NCBI GenBank assembly: GCA_002432865.1
Contig: DJGX01000019.1
Span: 1-64,000, forward strand
Source: Cloacimonetes bacterium UBA5835
GTDB taxonomy: Bacteria > Cloacimonadota > Cloacimonadia > Cloacimonadales > Cloacimonadaceae
Length of the DNA stretch: 64,000 bases
Direction of reading: 5' to 3'
Shown here: positions 45,681 to 54,636 of the stretch, piece after piece
Numbering within the stretch: position 1 is the stretch's first letter
Layout of the letters: every line of letters starts with the position of its first letter
The notes under the pieces: generated by a model
What the model saw: the letters and a program-made list of their open reading frames with translations, nothing else
Databases searched by the model: none
What the model was told of the DNA's origin: nothing
Position numbers and translations under genes: made by a program

Positions 45681-46379
45681 TATCAGCACACCAGAAGTGA
45701 GTGGTAAAGACAGAAAGTACACCCTCCCTTTATTTTTTATTCCTATTAAGATTCATATAAATATCAATTACAATTGGAAGGATTAAAGTAACAGCATAAA
45801 ATACTACGAAAACTCCCCTCTTGAAACTGCATTATACTTACTGTAACAATCAATTTGATAATAAAATCCCGATATTTTTGTTTCCTACTTTCCCTGCTGG
45901 GAGCCATTAATCTATCGTTTATCTACCCTTTATCAAGCGTTAATTATTAACGCTTGATTAAGGCTTGATTAACACTTGATTAACGCTTTCACCTAAGGGC
46001 AAAGAGCGAAGCTTGAATACAATATGCAGTGTATATTAAAGTGGTAAATACCTGATGACAGATATATGTAATAGGATAGTACTTAAATACCCACCCTTCA
46101 TTTTACTGCATAAGGAAAAAAGAGCTTACCATTTTTTGCTGGGCAAATAAACCGAAGTTTGTCAACAGACCTTGTGCTAACCTGTTTTTAGAATGATTTT
46201 ATTCGGCGGTTCAGTTACTGAATATGGCTATAAACTATGTGGCTTTCTTCTGCGGATTTTTACTCAGAGGAAAATTCCTGATGAATTGCAGAAGTAGAAT
46301 ATTACTTTTTCCTTAGTAATTTAACTTATTAAAAAGGGGGGTATTTTTTTCTTTACCTCCCTATCAGCAAGCCAGAAGT
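45681..46379 (+). repeat. Intergenic repeat family A, copy 2 (about 0.7 kb)
   Basis: Inverted copy of 18239-18950. The ends carry related inverted terminal motifs: GTGGTAAAGACAGAAAGTAC at 45701-45720 and, reading minus, GAGGTAAAGAAAAAAATACC at about 46339-46358. An 18-base imperfect direct repeat (16 of 18: TATCAGCACACCAGAAGT at 45681, TATCAGCAAGCCAGAAGT at 46362) flanks them. Interior: the near-perfect palindrome and three CTTGATTAA words. No ORF. Structure is MITE-like. It lies between the 3' ends of the nucleotidyltransferase and flippase genes. Confidence 0.75.
45927..45963. repeat. Near-perfect palindrome inside repeat A copy 2
   Basis: 18-base arms 45927-45944 and 45946-45963 pair with one mismatch around a single base, with the same core as at 18663-18707. 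It is followed by direct repeats CTTGATTAAGG, CTTGATTAACA, CTTGATTAACG (45953-45985). Confidence 0.8.
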
Positions 46380-46455
46380 CATATTTTGTGTTCATAATAA
46401 ATCTTGATATCCTATAATCCTTATTTCTAAAATTATAATTTGCATAATCTTAGGG

Positions 46456-47883
46456 CTATTTGATAGCCAGAGAAAGCACTTCTTTTAAAGTATCTTTTTC
46501 CGCCAAAAATAGATACAATCCATAACCCACAAAAGTTAAAAGCGGAAATATCACAGAAAACTTCCATAGATAAAGGCAGCCAAAGGCAATTAAAATCAAT
46601 ACCGGCAAATTAGATATAAGGTCAATTGTTATTTGCCACAAATTTGCTTTTAACAGAGTTAACGACAAATAATAAAAAGCCAGATGCATAAATGCACTCA
46701 CAATGCAAAATAATAAAATGGCAAAAGCGAAAGAAACTTTCATTCCCAAAAACAGAGCTATAATACGCAAACCTAAAGTAACAATATTCCAAAGCAATTC
46801 CCATTGAGGTTTTCTACAAATATAGGGAATGCCACTAATTGGATTATGCAACATACTTGTTCCATAAAAAAGGACTAAATAGAGAACCAAAGGCAATGCC
46901 GAGAGCCATTTATCACCCCATATAAGAGGAACCAGATATTGCAAAATAAGCGCATAAAAAATTAGTGCAGGTATCCCTATTTTCAGAACAATAGCAGTGT
47001 AATGCCTTATGCCAGAAACACTTGCTGCAGTCTCACTCTGAGCTAGAACTGGAAAAAATACCTGCGAAAGAGAAGTATTAAGCATCCCTATAGGAATTGC
47101 AATTAGTTGCGATGCAAAAAAATAAACTCCCATCAAAGCTGGTTCTACCATAGTTCCTAAAAAAAGGACAGGAGCATTGATGGAATAAGACTGTAACAGA
47201 TTTATCGTACTTACTATTCCCAAAAATTGAAAGTTACGCTTAAAATAGGCACAAGAGTGTTTTAGCCACTTAAAACTAAAAACCTGTTTCTGTAAAGTTG
47301 CTGGTAAAGGAGGTAGCTTGATGCATAGATAAATAAGTTCACCTAAATTGCCGATATAAAATAAAAGGATATAAACCCAGGCCTTTCGCCAAAAATAGAT
47401 AATACCCAAACAGAGCAAAGAATAGATGAAAACATTAAGTGTTTCCGCTATTGCCAACTCTTTGAACTGAAATCTTTTTTGAGCATAAACGCGAGCTATC
47501 CTTCTTAGGGATTCCACAAAAATTAAGCCCCCGCCATAAGTGAGAATTCTGCCAAGTTCAGCACTGTTATAATAAGTTCCGATAGTTTTTCCAAAAAAGA
47601 TTAGCAGAATGGTGATAACAGCTGAAACAAAAAGTCCTGTTTGCAAAAGAGCCAGGAAGTTTATGCGTTCTTTGCTCTTGGAAATTAGGAACAGATAATC
47701 AAGCCCAAAATGAGTTAGATAAGTAAGCAACGCCAAAATTGCTGAAAAGCTACGATAGATACCGAAATCAGTTTGCGTTAACCATTTAGCCAGAAAGATG
47801 AAAAGAATCAAACTGATTCCTCTGCGTAAAATAGTGGTTGCAAGAGTCCAACGAACTCCACTTTTAACTATTTTTGCGTGCAT
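46456..47883 (-). CDS. Polysaccharide flippase (Wzx/MOP superfamily)
   Basis: 475 residues with about 12-14 membrane helices. The N-terminus (VKSGVRWTLATTILRRGISLILFIFLAKWLTQTDFGIYRSF) is typical of oligosaccharide flippases in the MOP superfamily, with the GAFA-like centre MEPALMGVYFFASQLIAIPIGMLNTSLSQVFFPVLAQ. It likely moves lipid-linked sugar repeats across the inner membrane. Last gene of a minus-strand run with ruvB, a secreted protein, a Dpm1-like enzyme and an acyltransferase. Confidence 0.85.
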   Translation of the reverse strand: MHAKIVKSGVRWTLATTILRRGISLILFIFLAKWLTQTDFGIYRSFSAILALLTYLTHFGLDYLFLISKSKERINFLALLQTGLFVSAVITILLIFFGKTIGTYYNSAELGRILTYGGGLIFVESLRRIARVYAQKRFQFKELAIAETLNVFIYSLLCLGIIYFWRKAWVYILLFYIGNLGELIYLCIKLPPLPATLQKQVFSFKWLKHSCAYFKRNFQFLGIVSTINLLQSYSINAPVLFLGTMVEPALMGVYFFASQLIAIPIGMLNTSLSQVFFPVLAQSETAASVSGIRHYTAIVLKIGIPALIFYALILQYLVPLIWGDKWLSALPLVLYLVLFYGTSMLHNPISGIPYICRKPQWELLWNIVTLGLRIIALFLGMKVSFAFAILLFCIVSAFMHLAFYYLSLTLLKANLWQITIDLISNLPVLILIAFGCLYLWKFSVIFPLLTFVGYGLYLFLAEKDTLKEVLSLAIK

Positions 47884-47892
47884 TTTTCTCTT

Positions 47893-48909
47893 TTAGAAAA
47901 TCTCTGTCTGTTCAGTAAGGGGAGTTAAACCTAAATGGCGGTATGCCTTAAAAGTAACTTTTCTACCTTGAGGGCTGCGTTCCAGAAAGCCCTGTTGCAC
48001 TAAATAGGGTTCAAAGATTTCTTCGATAGTTCCGGAATCTTCTCCAACGGCAGTAGCAATTGTTTTAATACCTACAGGGCCTCCATTATAGTTTTCAATA
48101 ATAGTAGTTAAGATGCGTTTATCCATTTCATCCAAACCGGCATTATCCACTTGCAACATTTGTAAAGCAGCCAAAGCAATATTTAGAGTAATAATTCCGT
48201 TGCCTTTTATTTGAGCATAATCACGCACACGTCTAAGTAAACGATTGGCAATTCTGGGAGTGCCCCTACTGCGTCTGGCAATTTCATTAATGCCATCATT
48301 ATCAGCTGGAATATTCAATAGTTTTGCACTACGACGAATAATATGTGCTATGGATTCCTGATCGTAATAATCCAAACGAAGCACAATTCCAAATCTATCT
48401 CGAAGAGGGGGAGTTAATAAACCAGCTCTGGTAGTGGCTCCAATTAAAGTAAATTGTTCCAATGGTATTTTTAGAGTGCGGGAATTGGGACCGCTATCCA
48501 GAATTATTTCCATCTCAAAATCTTCCATAGCAGGATAGATATATTCTTCAATCACATGGGACAGGCGATGAATTTCATCTATAAAAAGGACTGAATGCCC
48601 TTGTAAATTAGTTAAAATACCAGCCAAATCAGAAGGTTTTTCAATAACCGGTCCGCTGGAGGTAGTGATATTTACCCCTAATTCATAAGCAATAATGCCA
48701 GCCAGGGTAGTTTTTCCTAAACCGGGAGGTCCATATAATAAAATATGATCAAGGGATTCACCGCGTAGTCTGGCAGCTTTGATACTAATATCTAAAAGTT
48801 CTTTAATATGTGTTTGTCCGATGAATTCTTTTAAAGAGCGCGGACGTAAAGCTCTATCCAGTTCTATATCTTCAATCAATTGATCGGGGTCGTTTATTCT
48901 TTCCAGCAT
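47893..48909 (-). CDS. ruvB: Holliday junction branch-migration ATPase RuvB
   Basis: 338 residues, standard length. [18 protein letters not shown] opening, Walker [15 protein letters not shown], Walker [12 protein letters not shown], sensor [19 protein letters not shown] with the arginine finger, and the C-terminal winged helix ([13 protein letters not shown]...[34 protein letters not shown]). It drives branch migration with RuvA. No ruvA or ruvC is adjacent. Follows the secreted-protein gene by 3 bases. Confidence 0.97.
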   Translation of the reverse strand: MLERINDPDQLIEDIELDRALRPRSLKEFIGQTHIKELLDISIKAARLRGESLDHILLYGPPGLGKTTLAGIIAYELGVNITTSSGPVIEKPSDLAGILTNLQGHSVLFIDEIHRLSHVIEEYIYPAMEDFEMEIILDSGPNSRTLKIPLEQFTLIGATTRAGLLTPPLRDRFGIVLRLDYYDQESIAHIIRRSAKLLNIPADNDGINEIARRSRGTPRIANRLLRRVRDYAQIKGNGIITLNIALAALQMLQVDNAGLDEMDKRILTTIIENYNGGPVGIKTIATAVGEDSGTIEEIFEPYLVQQGFLERSPQGRKVTFKAYRHLGLTPLTEQTEIF

Positions 48910-48912
48910 AGT

Positions 48913-49374
48913 TTATTTTTTCTTTTTAGTATAGGGTGGGATAACAAAAGGTTTATCCAGCATTTTAATTAAGTTTGTGCCTTCGGGGATGGGCTGGGTC
49001 CAGGTCTTTTTTTGTCCTGTTTTTATATGTGTTATTTCCATATAGATAACTTCTCCGGCTTGCCATTGGCTTTTAAAATTACCAAGTTGCAAACTGGTAA
49101 TCACCATAAAAGGAAACTTATTTCCATCTCCAACTTGTTTAACAGCAATAGTATGAATCGGATGAGTTTCAGTACTGACAATTTCATCCGGGCGGGTATT
49201 AATCCAGGCCTTAAGGATATATTCATTAGCGCTTTTATCTTGTTCACGAGTTATCAAAGGGTTTTTATCATTTTCGAGAGTTAGTTTTTGCACATAAACT
49301 CGGGGGATAGTAATTGCAGAAAGGGTTAAACAAAGCAGTAGCAATATACTGAACAGAGTAAATCTCTTCATCAT
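48913..49374 (-). CDS. Secreted hypothetical protein
   Basis: 153 residues: signal peptide (MMKRFTLFSILLLLCLTLSA), then a compact beta-rich domain (IPRVYVQKLTLENDKNPLITREQ...NEYILKAWINTRPDEIVSTET...GNFKSQWQAGEVIYMEITHIKTGQKKTW) with a Lys-rich end. It resembles Ig-like or transthyretin-like folds, but I recognise no family. Either of two adjacent ATGs could be used. Lies between ruvB and the Dpm1-like gene. Confidence 0.65.
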   Translation of the reverse strand: MMKRFTLFSILLLLCLTLSAITIPRVYVQKLTLENDKNPLITREQDKSANEYILKAWINTRPDEIVSTETHPIHTIAVKQVGDGNKFPFMVITSLQLGNFKSQWQAGEVIYMEITHIKTGQKKTWTQPIPEGTNLIKMLDKPFVIPPYTKKKK

Positions 49375-49380
49375 AACACC

Positions 49381-50103
49381 CTATTTATTATTTATAAGAC
49401 CCAGAACTTTCATAATTTGTAAACGCCAAACCATCCAGGCAGCTTCCCAAACGATTTTTCGACTCATTTTTGATACGCCGTTGATGCGTTCGGTAAAGAT
49501 AATTGGTATTTCTTTTAGATGGAAACCCTTCACCCAAGCTCGGAAATTCATTTCTATCTGGAAGGCATAGCCGTCAGATAGGATTTTGTCCAAATCTATA
49601 CTTTCCAGAACTTTACGCCGAAAACACTTATACCCTCCGGTAGGATCTTTAATTGGCATTCCAGTTATTACGCGCACATATTTACTGGCGAAGTAGCTAA
49701 TTAATAAGCGTTTGAAAGGCCAGTGAATAATATTTACTCCTTCGCAATAGCGACTACCAATAACTAAATCATATTTTTGGGCTGCTTCCAACAAGCGCGG
49801 TATATCATCTGGATTATGAGAAAAATCAGCATCCATTTCCATTATAAAATCGTAACCTTGTTCCAATGCATATTTGAAACCGGTTACATAAGCAGAACCG
49901 AGACCCATTTTCCCTGGACGCTGAAGTAAATGTATCCGCGGATTTGTGCTTTGCATAAATTTCACTCTTAAAGCTGTGCCATCAGGAGAATTATCATCTA
50001 TCACTAATACTTCAATTGAGTCACTTTTAGAAAGCACCTGTTCCAGGAGGCGTTCAATATTTTCAATTTCGTTGTAAGTAGGGATAATTATTAGTGTTTT
50101 CAT
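49381..50103 (-). CDS. Dpm1-like polyprenyl-phosphate glycosyltransferase
   Basis: 240 residues, GT2. IIPTYNEIENIERLLEQVL, VLVIDDNSPDGTALRVKF, YDFIMEMDADFSHNPDDIPRLLEAA, LVIGSRYCEGVNI, DPTGGYKCFRRKVLESI and FTERINGVSKMSRKIVWEA match dolichol/polyprenol-phosphate mannosyltransferases without the C-terminal membrane part. It makes a lipid-linked sugar on the cytoplasmic face; mannose is the usual donor sugar but is not proven. ATGA overlap with the acyltransferase upstream. Confidence 0.9.
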   Translation of the reverse strand: MKTLIIIPTYNEIENIERLLEQVLSKSDSIEVLVIDDNSPDGTALRVKFMQSTNPRIHLLQRPGKMGLGSAYVTGFKYALEQGYDFIMEMDADFSHNPDDIPRLLEAAQKYDLVIGSRYCEGVNIIHWPFKRLLISYFASKYVRVITGMPIKDPTGGYKCFRRKVLESIDLDKILSDGYAFQIEMNFRAWVKGFHLKEIPIIFTERINGVSKMSRKIVWEAAWMVWRLQIMKVLGLINNK

Positions 50104-50855
50104 TGTATATCCAGATTATGTTTCATTAATTGGGTTTCAGGTACTGTGCGCATAGGTTTTGCTGGATTTCCAGCAACAACAGTTTCCACAGGAACATCTT
50201 TGGTAACAACTGCTCCAGCAGCTACAGTTCCATCGCTGTTTATTGTTTTTCCGGGAAGGATTGTAGCATTAAGACCAATCCTTGAACCATCGATCATTGT
50301 AATTCCTCTAAAGTGTTTATAGCGTTCTATATCGCGCCCCATATAATTATCGTTACTTGTTGCCACGCAAGGAGCTACAAAACAATAATTTCCAATTTCA
50401 GAATAGGCAGTGATATAGCAATTAGTTTCGAACTTATTTCGGTTTCCGATTTTTACATAGTTTTCGATAGCTACATTTCTGCCGATAATATTCAAATCAC
50501 CTATACTAACATTTTCACGGATAGTGGCCAGATCAGCAATTAAATTATGGTTACCTATTTCACATTGACAATAGATAACAGCATTGCTGCCAATTTGGCA
50601 AAAATCTCCAATTTCGGCAGCTTTAAGATTGGTGGACACACTAAAAATACTGCGTGGAGAAGAGAGTGGTTTTTTCCCAATAATCGTTCCATCATCAATT
50701 CTACAGGAATTACCGATTTTTGTATCCGGATGAATAACAACATTATGTCCTATTAAGCAATCATCTCCAATTTGAACTCCTTCCATTATAACTACATTAT
50801 AACCGAAAGTTACATTTTTCCCAATTTTGGCGGAATTATCTATATATTGGTTCAT
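50100..50855 (-). CDS. Hexapeptide-repeat acyltransferase (LbH fold)
   Basis: 251 residues from the ATG at 50855, chosen for the GGGGAGG just upstream; the frame stays open 33 codons further into the xerC promoter gap. Repeats of the [LIV]Gxxx pattern run nearly end to end (IGKNVTFGYNVVIMEGVQIGDDCLIGHNVVI, IGNRNKFETNCYITAYSEIGNYCFVAP), closing with LPGKTINSDGTVAAGAVVTKDVPVETVVAGNPAKP. Fits sugar N/O-acetyltransferases of the WbpD/NeuD type used in surface polysaccharide; LpxA is less likely for lack of its C-terminal helical part. Confidence 0.82.
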   Translation of the reverse strand: MNQYIDNSAKIGKNVTFGYNVVIMEGVQIGDDCLIGHNVVIHPDTKIGNSCRIDDGTIIGKKPLSSPRSIFSVSTNLKAAEIGDFCQIGSNAVIYCQCEIGNHNLIADLATIRENVSIGDLNIIGRNVAIENYVKIGNRNKFETNCYITAYSEIGNYCFVAPCVATSNDNYMGRDIERYKHFRGITMIDGSRIGLNATILPGKTINSDGTVAAGAVVTKDVPVETVVAGNPAKPMRTVPETQLMKHNLDIQ

Positions 50856-50880
50856 AAATCCTCCCCTTTTTACTTTAATA

Positions 50881-50921
50881 CCATTTTTTACTCGACAAGT
50901 TTTAAGGCAAGTAAAAAATGG
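50881..50921. promoter_or_regulatory. 12-bp inverted repeat at the xerC/acyltransferase divergence
   Basis: CCATTTTTTACT (50881-50892) and AGTAAAAAATGG (50910-50921) are exact complements around 17 bases. The right arm ends 4 bases before the xerC ATG and overlaps its ribosome-binding zone, so it may be an operator for the two divergent genes or a hairpin limiting XerC translation. Confidence 0.45.
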
Positions 50922-50925
50922 CCTT

Positions 50926-51822
50926 ATGGAAAAGTATATAGATGATTTTTGCAACTATCTGGCTTTAGAAGGTAAATCCGAAAAGACGATTAGTGCCTAT
51001 AAATTGGATTTAGAGCAGTTTTACACCTATATTCAGCGTTTTTTTGAAAATGGAATAGTTACTTTGCCGGAAATAACTGTTCTGAATATTCGCGATTTTT
51101 TGCGCTATTTGAATGAAAAGCCAGATTGCAATCGTTCTCTAGCGCGTAAAAGTGCAGCTCTAAATTCTTTTTTCAAGTTTTGCAAAAAAAGCGGCTTTAT
51201 TTCAAATAACCCGATGGACAAAATCAAACGCCCCAAATATGAAGTCCCTCTGCCCAAATGCTTTACCGAAGAAGAAGTAAGAACTCTGCTTTCAATTCCA
51301 GATACCAGCAATCGGTATGGTGTTAGAAATAAGGCAATTTTAGAAACCTTATATTCTTCAGGTCTGCGTCTTTCTGAACTTGCTGGCATCCGTTTACAGG
51401 ATATAGATTTAAAAAGAGGCCTGGTTCGGGTTACAGGAAAAGGTAATAAACAGCGAATTGTCCCCCTGGGTTCCTATGCCAGAGAAGCCATATATAACTA
51501 TTTAAAGATTCGCCCAAAGTTCGCCCAGGAAAATAGCCCCGATTTACTATTTTTAACTAAAAGCGGCAAAGCGTTCGATACAAAGCAGTTGGATATCATT
51601 CTAAAACGATATTTTGAACTGGTAGCTAAGGCTAAGGGCTATTCCCCGCATTCTTTAAGACATAGTTTCGCCACACATTTACTTTCCAGAGGTGCCGATT
51701 TACGAGCTATTCAAGAACTGTTGGGGCATTCACTTCTCTCTACAACAGAAGTATATACCCATATATCAATGGAAGATATCAAGGAAGCATATAAAAAAGG
51801 CCACCCTCGTTATAAAGAATAA
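50926..51822 (+). CDS. Tyrosine recombinase XerC/XerD
   Basis: 298 residues from the ATG at 50926, the exact usual size; an upstream extension runs through the divergent promoter and is unlikely. An N-terminal SAM-like domain (YIDDFCNYLALEGKSEKTISAYKLDLEQFY) is followed by a catalytic domain with Arg in YSSGLRLSELAGIRLQDID, Lys in VTGKGNKQRIVPLG, HSLRHSFATHLLSRGADLRAIQELLGHS, and the nucleophile Tyr in TEVYTHI. Chromosome-dimer resolution is the likeliest role. No second Xer gene or dif site is identified here. Confidence 0.9.
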   Translation: MEKYIDDFCNYLALEGKSEKTISAYKLDLEQFYTYIQRFFENGIVTLPEITVLNIRDFLRYLNEKPDCNRSLARKSAALNSFFKFCKKSGFISNNPMDKIKRPKYEVPLPKCFTEEEVRTLLSIPDTSNRYGVRNKAILETLYSSGLRLSELAGIRLQDIDLKRGLVRVTGKGNKQRIVPLGSYAREAIYNYLKIRPKFAQENSPDLLFLTKSGKAFDTKQLDIILKRYFELVAKAKGYSPHSLRHSFATHLLSRGADLRAIQELLGHSLLSTTEVYTHISMEDIKEAYKKGHPRYKE

Positions 51823-52383
51823 ACTATATTTCCAGTTGGGAATTTGAGGTTTGTAAAAACTAAGCTCCCTCTTTCCGCTCATTATAGTTGAGGTTGTCTG
51901 CTACAATTTTTATGTCTTTTCTTGGGGCTGGGATTATTATAGTAGCCATTAATGTTTTCATATAAATGCCGAATATTAGCTGTGTAATATGTCTGTAGGA
52001 ATGCAAGCATAATAAACACTTGCTCTGTAGTAAATCCTCTCACGATTCCCTAGTCTGACTAGAGATCTGTTCGCTAATTATTAGCATTGTTATCGATTAT
52101 AAAGCAGGTAAGGATTGATAATGCTAAACAGCAAACCTGGAATAAAATAACATCGATGCCTAAAAGAGTTACAGTAATTCTTCTTATCTTCTCCACAAAA
52201 TGAATAAAGAAATAATTATCTTGATGATAGGATATAGCGTAATAAACAATCCTGTGCTTACTTTAGATTATTTGTATACCTTTTTTGTTTGACATATCCT
52301 GCCCCATCAAAATATGGGTTGCTACAAAACATGGTTTACCTTGGAGTAATGTCTGATACATATGGAGAAATAGAGGTTTGGAT
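51823..52383. other. Intergenic region before the NuoE-like gene
   Basis: About 560 bases with no convincing ORF. Small palindromes occur: CTAGTCTGACTAG (near 52050) and TTAGCATT...AATGCTAA arms (near 52081 and 52121). TTGACA near 52290, followed at 17 bases by ATATGG-like text, may be the promoter of the NuoE-like operon. Nothing else stands out. Confidence 0.4.
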
Positions 52384-52863
52384 ATGAATAATGTCTTAAA
52401 GCGTTTAGATAAAATTATAACTACCTATCAAGGGAAAAAAGGTTCTCTGATACCTTTGTTACAAGAGACACAGAATGAACTGGGTTTTTTATCCAGAGAA
52501 ACAATGGAATATTTAGCAGAAAAAATGCAAATACCTGCTGCGGAGATTTTTGGAGTAGCAACATTTTACTCTATGTTTCGTTTGGAACCACAGGGTAAAC
52601 ACTTAATCCGCGTTTGTAAAGGGACTGCGTGCCATGTTTCCGATGCAGATGGAATCAAAAAAGCAGTAGTGGATGCGTTGCAGCTTGCGGAAGATGAAAA
52701 CACAACTTCCGACAGACAATTTACAGTAATGGAAGTTGCCTGCTTAGGATGTTGTTCCTTGGCACCCGTAATTATGATCGATGATAGAACTTATGGCAAA
52801 CTGGTTCCGGAAGCAATTCCTGCTATTTTACATCAATATATAAGCGAGACATCTAATGAATAA
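52384..52863 (+). CDS. NuoE-like [2Fe-2S] thioredoxin-fold subunit
   Basis: 159 residues from the ATG at 52384, which has GAGG 7 bases upstream; the frame opens two codons earlier at TTG. Family features: the helical N-terminus (LIPLLQETQNELGFLSRETMEYLAEKMQIPAAEIFGVATFYSMF), then cluster Cys in RVCKGTACHVSDADG and ACLGCCSLAPVIMIDD. Subunit of an NADH-oxidising, ferredoxin- or hydrogenase-linked complex (HydC/NuoE type). Overlaps the NuoF-like gene by 8 bases. Confidence 0.9.
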   Translation: MNNVLKRLDKIITTYQGKKGSLIPLLQETQNELGFLSRETMEYLAEKMQIPAAEIFGVATFYSMFRLEPQGKHLIRVCKGTACHVSDADGIKKAVVDALQLAEDENTTSDRQFTVMEVACLGCCSLAPVIMIDDRTYGKLVPEAIPAILHQYISETSNE

Positions 52864-54625
52864 TATAATCGTAAAAGTAGGTTTGGCAAGTTGTGGTGTA
52901 GCTGCTGGGGCAAAAGAAGTATATAATGCACTAAAACAATATCTTAAAGAAAATGATAAACCTGTTACATTAAAGAAGACTGCTTGTATTGGTATGTGTT
53001 TTGAAGAACCGATCGTACAGTTTGAAGGTTCTGAACTTGGCTCCATTCATATTGGAAAAGCTCGACCAGAAACAATTATCAGTATTTTGGAAGATTATAT
53101 AGCAGGAAAAGCTCCTGCTGAGAATATCATTTTAGCAGAAAAGCTACCGAGTAGACATAATGATCTTTTGGCTAATCAGCAACGCATCGTTTTACGGAAT
53201 TGTGGGATAATAGACCCGGAATGTATTGAGGATTATGAAGCCCGAGATGGTTATAAAGCATTACAAAAAGCACTAAGTATGGATAGAGACGCCATCATTG
53301 ACGAAATCAAAAAATCGGGTTTAAGAGGACGCGGTGGAGCTGGTTTCCCTACAGGAGTAAAATGGCAACTTTGTGCTAAAGAAGTATCCGCTAAAAAATA
53401 TGTTATATGCAATGCTGATGAAGGTGATCCAGGTGCTTTTATGGATCGTAGTACTCTGGAAGGCGATCCTCATTCCGTGATTGAAGGTATGATAATTGGT
53501 GCTTATGCTATTGGTGCTAATGAAGGTTATATATACTGCCGAGCAGAATATCCAATGGCTTTGGAACATTTAAAAACTGCAATTGCCGCTGCAGAAAAAA
53601 AGAACTACCTGGGAAAAAATATATTGGGCAGTTCTTTCAGTTTTGATTTGCATATCAAGGAAGGTGCCGGTGCTTTTGTTTGTGGAGAAGAAACTGCTTT
53701 AATGCAATCCATTGAAGGTAAAAGAGGTATGCCTACTTTGCGTCCCCCATATCCTGCTGCAAAAGGACTTTGGGGAAAGCCTACCAATATTAATAATGTA
53801 GAAACCTGGGCAAATGTCCCCTGGATAATTATGCACAGTGCCAATGAATATAGAAAATATGGAACAGATAAATCACCCGGAACTAAAGTATTTGCCTTAG
53901 CAGGTAAAATTGCTGGTAGTGGATTAATAGAAGTCCCTATGGGGATCCCTCTTAAAGATATAATCTATAAGGTTGGGGGAGGAATGAAAACTTCCAAACC
54001 TTTCAAAGCTGTGCAAATGGGAGGTCCATCCGGGGGTTGTATTCCTGCCGAAAAAATTGATACCATAGTAGATTATGATTCTATCACTGCCACAGGGGCA
54101 ATTATGGGTTCCGGGGGAATGGTAGTTATGGATACTGGAACTTGTATGGTTGATGTAGCCAAGTTTTTTCTAAATTTCACTCAAAATGAATCCTGTGGGA
54201 AATGTACTTTTTGCCGTATTGGAACCAAACGAATGTTAGAAATCTTAACTCGTATCACGGAAGGCAAAGGAGAATTGCAAGACCTAAACAACCTGGAAGA
54301 ATTGGCAGAAAATATAATCAAGGGTTCACTTTGCGGTTTGGGACAAACAGCTCCTGATCCTGTTCTAACCACCTTGCGTTATTTTAAGGATGAATATTTA
54401 GCTCATATTGTAGATAAACGCTGTCCCGCAGGTGTTTGTACTGCTTTAATAACCTATAAAATTGATCCCAATAAATGTATCGGCTGCACTCTTTGTGCTC
54501 GAAAATGTCCCGTTTCCTGTATTTCCGGAAAGGTGAAACAGGTGCATACAATTGATTTAGAGAAATGTATCAAATGTGGAGCTTGTTTTGATGCCTGTAA
54601 ATTTGAAGCGGTAGTAAAAGAATAG
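52856..54625 (+). CDS. NuoF/HydB-like NADH-oxidising flavoprotein
   Basis: 589 residues. A thioredoxin-like [2Fe-2S] N-terminus (VGLASCGVAAGAKEVY...KKTACIGMCFEEPIV) leads to the 51-kDa FMN/NADH domain (SGLRGRGGAGFPTGVKW, CNADEGDPGAFMDRSTLEGDPHSVIEGM, KEGAGAFVCGEETAL), SLBB and [4Fe-4S] (ESCGKCTFCRIGTKRM...GSLCGLGQTAPDPVL), and finally a 2x[4Fe-4S] ferredoxin (CIGCTLCARKCPVSCI, CIKCGACFDACKFEAV). This is the layout of bifurcating hydrogenase beta subunits (HydB/HndC). No hydrogenase catalytic subunit follows; the fusion protein downstream takes that place. Confidence 0.9.
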   Translation: MNNIIVKVGLASCGVAAGAKEVYNALKQYLKENDKPVTLKKTACIGMCFEEPIVQFEGSELGSIHIGKARPETIISILEDYIAGKAPAENIILAEKLPSRHNDLLANQQRIVLRNCGIIDPECIEDYEARDGYKALQKALSMDRDAIIDEIKKSGLRGRGGAGFPTGVKWQLCAKEVSAKKYVICNADEGDPGAFMDRSTLEGDPHSVIEGMIIGAYAIGANEGYIYCRAEYPMALEHLKTAIAAAEKKNYLGKNILGSSFSFDLHIKEGAGAFVCGEETALMQSIEGKRGMPTLRPPYPAAKGLWGKPTNINNVETWANVPWIIMHSANEYRKYGTDKSPGTKVFALAGKIAGSGLIEVPMGIPLKDIIYKVGGGMKTSKPFKAVQMGGPSGGCIPAEKIDTIVDYDSITATGAIMGSGGMVVMDTGTCMVDVAKFFLNFTQNESCGKCTFCRIGTKRMLEILTRITEGKGELQDLNNLEELAENIIKGSLCGLGQTAPDPVLTTLRYFKDEYLAHIVDKRCPAGVCTALITYKIDPNKCIGCTLCARKCPVSCISGKVKQVHTIDLEKCIKCGACFDACKFEAVVKE

Positions 54626-54636
54626 GAGCGGTGGAA

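Noticed and set aside
50827..50925. N-terminal extension of the Xer recombinase
   Set aside because: Would run through the divergent promoter and inverted repeat and exceed the normal 298-residue size.
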